NCBI RefSeq assembly: GCF_003288805.1
Contig: NZ_NHYK01000002.1
Location: forward strand, 1 to 64,000
Length of the DNA: 64,000 bases
DNA from: Helicobacter sp. 10-6591
GTDB taxonomy: Bacteria; Campylobacterota; Campylobacteria; Campylobacterales; Helicobacteraceae
Reading direction: 5' to 3'
Of this stretch, positions 32,355 to 38,981 are shown piece by piece (the first letter of the stretch is position 1; every line of letters begins with the position of its first letter). Made by a program: the position numbers and the translations under genes. Below the pieces are notes generated by a model. The model made no database searches. It saw nothing but the letters and a program-made list of their open reading frames with translations, and was not told the origin of the DNA.

Positions 32355-32393
32355 ACCTCCCTTTACAAACCACAACAAACATTAAAGGGAGGT
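32355..32393 (-). promoter_or_regulatory. Leader hairpin of hugZ with a Shine-Dalgarno mimic
   Basis: In the hugZ leader RNA, ACCUCCCUUUA (32365-32355 read 5' to 3') pairs perfectly with UAAAGGGAGGU over 11 bases with a 17-base loop, ending about 42 bases before the ATG. The right arm copies a ribosome-binding site. The same left arm can pair over eight of nine positions with the true site UAAAAGGAG. A U-rich stretch follows the hairpin, so it could act as a terminator or as a translation switch. Confidence 0.5.
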
Positions 32394-32431
32394 ATTAAAC
32401 AACAAATAAGGAAGGAAAAGATGCTGCTAAA

Positions 32432-32471
32432 CCCAACCCACCCAACCAGAGATTCACTACCAAAAACCCCC
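32432..32471 (-). promoter_or_regulatory. G-quadruplex-prone run in the hugZ leader
   Basis: On the hugZ strand a GGGGG is followed 24 bases later by the compact run GGGTGGGTTGGG, with extra GG pairs between. Four G runs could form a three-layer quadruplex with one long loop, or a tight two-layer one (GG-TT-GGG-T-GGG-TT-GGG). If the promoter at 32535 is right, this lies in the mRNA. Confidence 0.4.
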
Positions 32472-32534
32472 GTTTGCAACACCTTGGAGAAGTAAGAGTA
32501 ATTTCTAGAATCTATATTCTAAAAAACTGACGAA

Positions 32535-32540
32535 ATTATA
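32535..32540 (-). promoter_or_regulatory. hugZ promoter, -10 box
   Basis: Perfect TATAAT on the minus strand, preceded by TTTGCATTGT. It would start transcription about 215 bases ahead of the hugZ ATG. Confidence 0.45.
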
Positions 32541-32563
32541 ACAATGCAAACTTAAAATTAAAT

Positions 32564-32578
32564 TAATAACAATTATTA
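32564..32578. promoter_or_regulatory. Fur-box-like palindrome upstream of hugZ
   Basis: TAATAACAATTATTA matches the H. pylori Fur consensus TAATAATnATTATTA at 14 of 15 positions, counting the free base. It sits just upstream of the TATAAT box, over the -35 region, the usual place for Fur. It also overlaps the last codon of the cytochrome gene. Confidence 0.55.
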
Positions 32579-32962
32579 TTTTATTATATTCAGAATTTCG
32601 CTAAAATCTTGAAAATTTTTTCGATCAAGTACGCCAGTGGGATCATTTAAATTGTTTTTAAAAACAGAATTTGATAAGCCCTTGTGGCAACTGATACAAG
32701 AATCTATAATTTTATGAGAATCTTTGAGATGCGGTGCGCGAATTTTGCCTATATCATGGCAAGCAAAGCAGTCCTGCCCACAACCACCACCCATTTGTAT
32801 ACTAGCCATTTTCTCCTCTGTATGACAGGTCTTACAGCTAGTCATTGGTATATGACGCTTATCATTTTTAAAATCAAGTCCTGAATGACAACTCATACAA
32901 TCACCAGAACAGCTCCCCCACATACTATTTGCTAATACAAGAGAAAACAAAAACTTCCACAT
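32576..32962 (-). CDS. Small tetraheme c-type cytochrome
   Basis: The 128-residue protein has a signal peptide (MWKFLFSLVLANSMWG) and four CxxCH heme sites at residues 22-26 (CMSCH), 43-47 (CKTCH), 65-69 (CFACH) and 89-93 (CISCH), plus extra His residues (H26, H38, H47, H69, H78, H83) that could be the second ligands. It is thus a periplasmic electron carrier, perhaps NrfB/NapC-type or a partner of a reductase not seen here. The ATG at 32962 is preceded by AGGGAA. It follows thiS by 39 bases in a glmU-thiS-cytochrome row, with hugZ next. It is possibly Fur-linked through its neighbour. Confidence 0.85.
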   Translation of the reverse strand: MWKFLFSLVLANSMWGSCSGDCMSCHSGLDFKNDKRHIPMTSCKTCHTEEKMASIQMGGGCGQDCFACHDIGKIRAPHLKDSHKIIDSCISCHKGLSNSVFKNNLNDPTGVLDRKNFQDFSEILNIIK

Positions 32963-33001
32963 CAAATTCCCTAGCCCAACACAAACTCCATGAAACTATT
33001 A

Positions 33002-33220
33002 TCAACCTCCGCCCACAAAATGCAAAATCTCTATTTCATCATCTTTCTCTAATTTCACACTATCCCATTCTTTTGCATGTACCACTCTACTATTTCGCGC
33101 CAGAGCTATGTTTTTGTTGATTTTTAATTCACCAAGAAGTTCTGTAATCGTGCAAGAATATGTCTCATACACTTGACCATTGAGTAAGATTTGTATTTTC
33201 TCTAAAGTCTCATTATGCAT
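33002..33220 (-). CDS. thiS: ThiS-type sulfur carrier protein
   Basis: The 72-residue protein has the ubiquitin-like ThiS layout: an N-terminal ILLNGQ strand, the TELLGELK helix, VALARNSRVV, a DEIEIL strand and a C-terminal Gly-Gly-Gly end (HFVGGG) for thiocarboxylate formation. ThiS gives sulfur for the thiazole of thiamine. The start at 33220 overlaps the end of glmU by eight bases in another frame, so translation is coupled. No other thi gene is here. MoaD is the main alternative, but the length and the KNIALARN motif favour ThiS. Confidence 0.8.
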   Translation of the reverse strand: MHNETLEKIQILLNGQVYETYSCTITELLGELKINKNIALARNSRVVHAKEWDSVKLEKDDEIEILHFVGGG

Positions 33221-34550
33221 TTTCTTGGCCTTTGTTAAAGAATTTGTAAAAAAATCCCAATTTGTTGCTTTGTCTCTGTCTTGAAATCGCCAAAGCACCC
33301 TGTGGAATGTCTTTGACTATACTGCTGCCTGCAGCAATCAAGACATTTGATTCTATCTTTAGTGGGGCTACAAGCTGTGTATCACTCCCTACAAACACAT
33401 TCTCACCTATAAAGGTTTTATGCTTGCTCTTGCCATCGTAGTTACAAGTAATAACGCCAGCACCAATATTTGTACCATTTTTTATTTCACTATCTCCCAG
33501 ATAACTCAAATGTCCAGCCTTTACGCCTTCTAAACTGCTAGCTTTCACCTCAACAAAATTGCCAATATGTGTGTTGGTAATTTTACTATTTGGGCGGATA
33601 TGTGCCATAGGACCTATATCACTCTTTATAATCACACTCGATTCTATAATGCTATGGGCTTTGATATGGCTAGATTCTATAATGCATTTGCCACTTAACC
33701 GTACGCCATTTTCTATCCTGCATTCACCACGAAACTCTACGCCAGGTTCTAAATAAATCGTATGCGGCATGTCCATAATAACGCCATTTTCCATAGCTGC
33801 GAAACGCAGATGCTCTAATAATATTTCTTGAGCCTGCGCTAGATGTGCTTTTGTGTTCACACCCATATATTCTTGCGCATCTGCCTTTAGCGCTGCTATT
33901 TCTACTTCATCTTTACGCGCGAGCGCAATCACATCAGTGAGATAGTATTCTTTTTGTACATTGTTGTTTTCTAAAAGCGGGAGATAGCGCGTAAGCACCT
34001 CCTTATCAAAGATATACACACCAGCATTAACACTCTTTATCGCCAATTCTTCCCTGCTCGCATCTTTTTGCTCTACAATCCTTAGAACCCGATTTTGCGC
34101 ATTCTCTGATTGATGAGAATCTAAAATAACTCTCCCATAGCCATTTGGATCATCTAAAAACAGCACACTCATAACTATTTGGTGGGGATTCTTGATAAGT
34201 ATTTGGAGGCTTTGTGCTTGGATAAGTGGCATATCAGAATTAAGCACGAGGATTCTGTTGTATTTGGTAGATATACCTCTTAATGCCCCTCCTGTACCTG
34301 GAAAATTCACATAATCTTGTGTATGAAAAAAGATTTTCTGTCCCACAAGACTTTGAAACTCTTCGCTCAAATGTTGCTCTATACGCTCAGCTTGATGGAA
34401 AAGGACTATATGGATGTCATCACTGAGCTTTAGAGCCTGATCAATACTAAGAGCTACCATACTTCTACCACAAAGTGTATGCAAGACTTTTGGGGTTTCT
34501 GATTTCATACGAGTTCCAGCTCCAGCTGCTAAGATAACAACCGATACCAT
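33213..34550 (-). CDS. glmU: Bifunctional GlmU (GlcNAc-1-phosphate uridyltransferase / glucosamine-1-phosphate acetyltransferase)
   Basis: GlmU makes UDP-GlcNAc for peptidoglycan and lipopolysaccharide. The 445-residue protein has the N-terminal pyrophosphorylase domain (VVILAAGAGTRMKSETPKVLH; later NSDMPLI) and a C-terminal left-handed beta-helix with hexapeptide repeats (ARIRPN..., GHLSYLGDSEIKNGTNIGAGVITCNYDG). The ATG at 34550 follows AAGGA. It is divergent from fliP, as in H. pylori. Confidence 0.96.
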   Translation of the reverse strand: MVSVVILAAGAGTRMKSETPKVLHTLCGRSMVALSIDQALKLSDDIHIVLFHQAERIEQHLSEEFQSLVGQKIFFHTQDYVNFPGTGGALRGISTKYNRILVLNSDMPLIQAQSLQILIKNPHQIVMSVLFLDDPNGYGRVILDSHQSENAQNRVLRIVEQKDASREELAIKSVNAGVYIFDKEVLTRYLPLLENNNVQKEYYLTDVIALARKDEVEIAALKADAQEYMGVNTKAHLAQAQEILLEHLRFAAMENGVIMDMPHTIYLEPGVEFRGECRIENGVRLSGKCIIESSHIKAHSIIESSVIIKSDIGPMAHIRPNSKITNTHIGNFVEVKASSLEGVKAGHLSYLGDSEIKNGTNIGAGVITCNYDGKSKHKTFIGENVFVGSDTQLVAPLKIESNVLIAAGSSIVKDIPQGALAISRQRQSNKLGFFYKFFNKGQENA

Positions 34551-34610
34551 ACTAATCCTTATAGTCAACTAGGGATAGGGAGTTTTATCAAATTTTAACA
34601 CACTAAACTT

Positions 34611-34616
34611 TATAAT
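34611..34616 (+). promoter_or_regulatory. fliP promoter, -10 box
   Basis: Perfect TATAAT 45 bases before the TTG start of fliP. No TGGCAC/TTGC sigma-54 element was noticed in the intergenic gap, so the promoter is of the housekeeping kind. Confidence 0.45.
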
Positions 34617-34660
34617 CGCCGGCTTTAAAATATCCTATATCACACCTTATAAGGCTTTGC

Positions 34661-35560
34661 TTGAAACGACATCTCTGTATGATTGTTGGCATTTTATTTT
34701 TGTGTATTTTCAACCAGCTTGATGCACAAGAACAATTCCCCTACATGATAGAAGTTGAAAATCCAAGCAAACCACAAGATTCTCTTATAGAAAATCTTTT
34801 GACAGAACCCACACAAGACTTAAATCCAAACATACAAACACAAGAAATAAGTTCCACACCTCTTGTCGATATACCCTCTCCTGCTCCAATCCCTAAGATA
34901 GATCTTTCACTAAGCCCACCTAATAACCCAACAGAGCTTGTAACCACACTCAATATCATCATTATCATCACGCTTTTGGTGCTTGCTCCATCACTCATTC
35001 TTGTGATGACAAGCTTTACTCGTATTCTTATTGTCTTTGCGTTTCTACGCACTGCACTTGGTACGCAACAATCTCCTCCCACACAGATTCTCATTTCTCT
35101 TGCTTTGGTGATTACATTTTTTATAATGGAGCCTGTCGCGACGAAAGCTTATGAAGCAGGGATAAAGCCCTATATCGCTGAGGAAATTTCTTATGATGAA
35201 GCCTTTGTACGTGCAATAAAGCCTTTTAAAGAGTTTATGATTTATAACACTCGTGAAAAAGACATAGCACTTTTTCTGAGAATCCGTAATATGGACAATC
35301 CACAAACAATTGATGACGTGCCCTTAAGTATTGCTATTCCTGCATTTATGATTAGCGAGCTTAAGACTGCATTTTGGATAGGATTTTTGCTGTATCTACC
35401 ATTCTTAGTGATCGATATGGTAATAAGCTCGGTGCTTATGGCTATGGGTATGATGATGCTCCCACCTGTAATGATTTCTCTGCCTTTTAAGATTCTGGTT
35501 TTTGTACTTGTCGATGGATTCAATCTCTTGGTAGGTAATCTCGTTGTAGGGTTCAAATAA
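34661..35560 (+). CDS. fliP: Flagellar export apparatus protein FliP
   Basis: FliP is part of the flagellar type III export gate. The 299-residue protein has a signal peptide (about 1-22), then an unusual Pro/Ser/Thr/Gln-rich spacer (about 25-85) before the core PTELVTTLNIIIIITLLVLAPSLILVMTSFTRI. Family marks LRTALGTQQSPPTQILISLAL, AFMISELKTAFWIGF and VISSVLMAMGMMMLPP are intact. It is about 50 residues longer than usual, all in the spacer. TTG at 34661 follows AAGG; the upstream region has no better start. The trmA start lies two bases after the stop. Confidence 0.93.
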   Translation: MKRHLCMIVGILFLCIFNQLDAQEQFPYMIEVENPSKPQDSLIENLLTEPTQDLNPNIQTQEISSTPLVDIPSPAPIPKIDLSLSPPNNPTELVTTLNIIIIITLLVLAPSLILVMTSFTRILIVFAFLRTALGTQQSPPTQILISLALVITFFIMEPVATKAYEAGIKPYIAEEISYDEAFVRAIKPFKEFMIYNTREKDIALFLRIRNMDNPQTIDDVPLSIAIPAFMISELKTAFWIGFLLYLPFLVIDMVISSVLMAMGMMMLPPVMISLPFKILVFVLVDGFNLLVGNLVVGFK

Positions 35561-35561
35561 T

Positions 35562-36785
35562 TTGTTTTGTTCTGCTTTTGGTCAATGCGGCGGATGCAGT
35601 AAATTTCTTGATTACGACTTCCAACAAAAAATTCTAGAACTCAAAACCCAATTTAGCATACAAGATTCTCTATTCTATGCCTTTAGCTCGCCAGATTCTG
35701 GCTTTAGGGCGAGAGCAGATTTTAGATTCTCCCACTTGTATGGAATGCTTAGCTTTGCTACCAATAGTTTAGGGAAAAATGAACGTGTGAAAATAGAATC
35801 TTGTCCTATTCTGCTAGATTGCATACAAAGACTTATGCATGAGCTTTTGTATGCGCTTAATGCTCTTTCACCTCTACACATCTTGCGTGACAAACTCTAT
35901 GGTGCGAGCTTTTTGGCAAATACTAATGAGATTTTACTCACGCTTATTTATCACAAAAAGCTTGGTGATTCTTGGGTAAAAGCTGCCAAAGATTTGCAAT
36001 CCAGCCTTCAAGAAAAGACCTTTATTATCGGACGCTCTCGAGGACAAAAGATTGTCTTAGAAAAAGATTATTTGCTTGATAACTTTAGCTCCTATTTGGA
36101 ATCAAAATTCCAAACAAAGCCCACTACAAGCTCATACATTAGCGCTCCATTTAACCTTGATTCTCTTAAGGAAAATCTAGCAGAATTTCATTCCAAGCAA
36201 TGCACTTTATACAAAAAAGAGTCGCTTTTCTCCCAACCAAACCCTTATATAAATGCACAAATGATAGCTTTCCTGCTTACCCAAATCCCAAGAATCTTTC
36301 CTGTTTGCAAACAATATGACTTATTAGAGTTGTATTGTGGAAGTGGAAACTTCACTTTGCCTTTAAGCCAAATTTTTCGTAAAGTCTTTGCCACAGAGGT
36401 TGTCAAAGATTCTATATCTCTTTTGAAATACTCCATAAAATTACACAAAATCACAAATATCCATATCGGGCGTCTTAATGCCAAAGAATGCATAAGCGCA
36501 CTTAAGAATGAGCGCATTTTCAAGCGACTCCAAGACATAGACTTGCAAGATTTTTGTTTCAAAGCTGTGTTAGTAGATCCACCAAGAATGGGTATAGGTA
36601 GTAAAGATATGCTTACATTTTTAAGTCAATTCCCTTATATCATTTATGTGTCATGTAATCCACAAACTTTAGAATCTGATATGGCATTTCTATCGCGCAC
36701 GCATAAAATTACGACATTTGCGCTATTTGACCAATTCCCCTACACTCCACATAAAGAATGTATAGCAATCCTCAGATTCCACTAA
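35562..36785 (+). CDS. trmA: tRNA (uracil-5)-methyltransferase-like enzyme
   Basis: TrmA methylates U54 (T-loop) of tRNA with SAM. The 407 residues have an N-terminal Cys-rich start (CSAFGQCGGC), RADFRFSH, the SAM-binding LLELYCGSGNFTLPLS, VLVDPPRMG and the catalytic Cys in SCNPQTL, with the general-base Glu region KECIAIL at the end. Start TTG at 35562 sits two bases after the fliP stop, with no clear ribosome-binding site. Its end overlaps the convergent von Willebrand gene by four bases. RlmC/RlmD enzymes are related alternatives. Confidence 0.85.
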   Translation: MFCSAFGQCGGCSKFLDYDFQQKILELKTQFSIQDSLFYAFSSPDSGFRARADFRFSHLYGMLSFATNSLGKNERVKIESCPILLDCIQRLMHELLYALNALSPLHILRDKLYGASFLANTNEILLTLIYHKKLGDSWVKAAKDLQSSLQEKTFIIGRSRGQKIVLEKDYLLDNFSSYLESKFQTKPTTSSYISAPFNLDSLKENLAEFHSKQCTLYKKESLFSQPNPYINAQMIAFLLTQIPRIFPVCKQYDLLELYCGSGNFTLPLSQIFRKVFATEVVKDSISLLKYSIKLHKITNIHIGRLNAKECISALKNERIFKRLQDIDLQDFCFKAVLVDPPRMGIGSKDMLTFLSQFPYIIYVSCNPQTLESDMAFLSRTHKITTFALFDQFPYTPHKECIAILRFH

Positions 36786-37633
36786 AACTCGCGTCTAAGT
36801 AAGAACAATGCTGCAAACAATAAGCCCAATCCACAGACAATAAACAAACTCATATTATGAGGATTTTGTATCGGGGCTTGCTTGTAGGCAAGCAATGATT
36901 GGATAGTTCTCTTGTCTTTGTGGTTGTATGCAAAATCTACAATATTAGGAAAATCCTCAGTCCATGAGCTTGGAGCACTGATTACAATCTTGCCTTCTAA
37001 ATCCCGTAACAAACGGGAATCTCTCTCTATAACACTGCCTTGCTTGCTTGCAAACAGCCACAACAAAAGCTCACTGTCTGGATTCTCTAGTACTGGAGGC
37101 AAGGTATCCCCATCACTTAGAAGCACAATTTTTTGGCCATACAGACTTGCCATAGAAAGTGCGAGATTAAGATTGCTTGAGCCATTGTCAAATTCAAATA
37201 ATCCTTGTTGTAAAAAGTTTCTGGGCACAGATTCCAAAAGAGCGCTTTGTGTCAAGACATCGCAACTATACGGAGAAAGTAGATAGGCATTTTGACCAAA
37301 CACAATAATGCTGCTGCAAATTCGGGAATCTTGTAAAAAATCTGTAAGCTTTTTGATAGCCACTTCCAAACGCGAAGGGTAGAGGTCTTTGGCAAACATA
37401 GATTTTGAGATATCAAGTACAAATACCACGCGCTTAGAATCTGGCGCAGTATTTTGTACCATTACATTCATAAAGGCATAGAAAAAACAAACAAGACTGA
37501 GCAAAAACACAACCCGAGAATCTAAAAGTGCTCGTACACCTTTGAGCTTTATAAGCAACAATCCTAGAAAAATTATGCCTAAAACTATCATTCTGAAGAT
37601 ATCAATGTTTTGTAGAGAAAAAATCTCTCCCAA
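36782..37633 (-). CDS. Membrane-anchored von Willebrand factor A protein (BatB-like)
   Basis: The 283 residues have two N-terminal membrane segments (about 15-31 and 42-58), a VWA domain with the metal-binding MIDAS motif DxSxS (LDISKSM) and matching LSDGD, then a C-terminal membrane helix followed by RREF. The protein overlaps the preceding VWA gene by 32 bases, suggesting linked synthesis of an interacting pair. TTG at 37633 is assumed; the ATG at 37591 is the alternative. Bat proteins often act with a MoxR ATPase; none is adjacent. Confidence 0.75.
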   Translation of the reverse strand: MGEIFSLQNIDIFRMIVLGIIFLGLLLIKLKGVRALLDSRVVFLLSLVCFFYAFMNVMVQNTAPDSKRVVFVLDISKSMFAKDLYPSRLEVAIKKLTDFLQDSRICSSIIVFGQNAYLLSPYSCDVLTQSALLESVPRNFLQQGLFEFDNGSSNLNLALSMASLYGQKIVLLSDGDTLPPVLENPDSELLLWLFASKQGSVIERDSRLLRDLEGKIVISAPSSWTEDFPNIVDFAYNHKDKRTIQSLLAYKQAPIQNPHNMSLFIVCGLGLLFAALFLLRREF

Positions 37634-38501
37634 AAAATATAATCCAAAAAACCACCAATCCTAAAATCCCAAGCCCCAAAGGTAAGGCAACAAACCAATG
37701 CCTATAAGGCTCAATGACGCTATGTGGGATAAGTGTATTTAACTCATCATAGATGGTTGCTAATTCTCTTGAATCCTTAGCCAAAAAAGCACGCGCTAGG
37801 GTGGATTTGGCAATAAATTCGAGGCTTTGGTAATCTGCCCCTTCGCCAATACCAACCGAATAAATCTTGACATTCTTTTGTTGCGCAAGTGCAACAACTT
37901 CGCCACTGTTTGCGACAGAATCTGTATCAAAGCCATCTGTAAGCAAGAGAATACTTGCGCTATCTGTAGGCTTAGAATCTGGCACAAGAGTAGAGATTGT
38001 GCGCATCAATGCATCGTTTATAGCTGTTTTGCCCCCTGCCATACCAATATGCAAACTATCAATAATAAAATCCAAATACTGCTTATCTGTATTTAATGCA
38101 TTAAGGATAAGACTATTTTCTCCAAAGGCAACCACAAGCATACTGTCATAGGGATTCTTAGCGATAAATTCTTTGCTGAGGTCTTTTAATACTTCTAGGC
38201 GTGTTTTTCCATAAAGATCCAAAGGTGTGCTATCCATCGAGTAGCTGACATCTATAACAAGCGCGATTTTGCTCTGAATCTTGATAATAGGGAATTTTTC
38301 AAATTCTTTATGTGGAGCAGCAAGTGCAAACACAATCAAAAAAATGCTAGAAAACTTCAGTATTTCTCTTAGCTTCAGCAAACCATAAGATGTGCTCATC
38401 ATACGCGCATTGGCTACAAGAGCGGGGCTTTTGCGTAGAAATATATGAGCGCATACAAAGACAAGAAAGACTACAAAGGCATAAGGATAGGCAAAGCTCA
38501 T
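37602..38501 (-). CDS. Membrane-anchored von Willebrand factor A protein (BatA-like)
   Basis: This 299-residue protein begins with a membrane segment (AYPYAFVVFLVFVCAHIF), has a second near residues 50-62, and a VWA domain with MIDAS DVSYSM, the middle GGKTAINDAL and LTDGFDTDS, ending with a membrane helix. It has the form of BatA. The ATG at 38501 overlaps the upstream gene by four bases (ATGA). Together with the next VWA gene and two small membrane proteins it makes a four-gene run after ileS. Confidence 0.82.
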   Translation of the reverse strand: MSFAYPYAFVVFLVFVCAHIFLRKSPALVANARMMSTSYGLLKLREILKFSSIFLIVFALAAPHKEFEKFPIIKIQSKIALVIDVSYSMDSTPLDLYGKTRLEVLKDLSKEFIAKNPYDSMLVVAFGENSLILNALNTDKQYLDFIIDSLHIGMAGGKTAINDALMRTISTLVPDSKPTDSASILLLTDGFDTDSVANSGEVVALAQQKNVKIYSVGIGEGADYQSLEFIAKSTLARAFLAKDSRELATIYDELNTLIPHSVIEPYRHWFVALPLGLGILGLVVFWIIFFGRDFFSTKH

Positions 38502-38830
38502 AGAATCTTACAAAGCTTTTTGTAAAGGACAAAAACCTCATGATTAAGCGCTGGAGGGTTGTAGCTGTATTTATAAACATCAAGCTGAGATTCTATCTCT
38601 AGGGCTATCTTATAGGCCTCAGTGTTTTGGCGCAATACTCTTGGATAAAGCGAGCTAAACGCAAAGGCAAATGCTTTGGAATCTCGAGTGTTTAGGGATA
38701 TCAAAGTCTTTTTGTAAGGGTTATGCATAAATATGACAAACACAAATGCACCAATGCATATGACACATACTATGACAGCTAGCAGCAGAGATTCCCACGG
38801 GGTTACTACCCCAAAAATATCATCAAACAT
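38498..38830 (-). CDS. Small membrane protein of the VWA operon (DUF4381-like)
   Basis: About 110 residues with one membrane helix (WESLLLAVIVCVICIGAFVFVIFM), then a cytoplasmic helical part (HNPYKKTLISLNTRDSKAFAFAFSSLYPRVL). This pattern, helix then a small basic all-alpha domain with Leu-Tyr heavy ends, resembles the DUF4381 proteins that sit before VWA genes in MoxR operons. The start at 38830 overlaps the stop of the 38-residue ORF by one base. The assignment is by pattern and position. Confidence 0.55.
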   Translation of the reverse strand: MFDDIFGVVTPWESLLLAVIVCVICIGAFVFVIFMHNPYKKTLISLNTRDSKAFAFAFSSLYPRVLRQNTEAYKIALEIESQLDVYKYSYNPPALNHEVFVLYKKLCKIL

Positions 38831-38946
38831 TAGGGCTTGAAATGTCGTAAAAGCAAGAATGCAAACGCGGCCACCAGACATACGATTCCAATCGTGCTAA
38901 AAGCCTCAAAATACCCAAACGGTTCGCTCAAATCAAAATATTCCAT
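38830..38946 (-). CDS. 38-residue membrane miniprotein of the VWA operon
   Basis: A short frame coding MEYFDLSEPFGYFEAF, a 20-residue hydrophobic helix (about 19-35) and a basic RHFKP end. Its TAA overlaps the next ATG (TAATG), as expected for coupled genes. The ribosome-binding site (GTGGGA) is weak. It lies 36 bases downstream of the ileS stop. I believe it is real because of the overlap and helix, but no homologue is known to me. Confidence 0.5.
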   Translation of the reverse strand: MEYFDLSEPFGYFEAFSTIGIVCLVAAFAFLLLRHFKP

Positions 38947-38981
38947 TTTCAAATCCCACTCACCTAATTTCAAAAGCACTT

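Noticed and set aside
32365-32482. A short upstream frame in the hugZ leader that ends at the hairpin's right arm
   Set aside because: The TTG or GTG start overlaps or nearly touches its only AAGG, so translation is unlikely. I do not claim a leader peptide.
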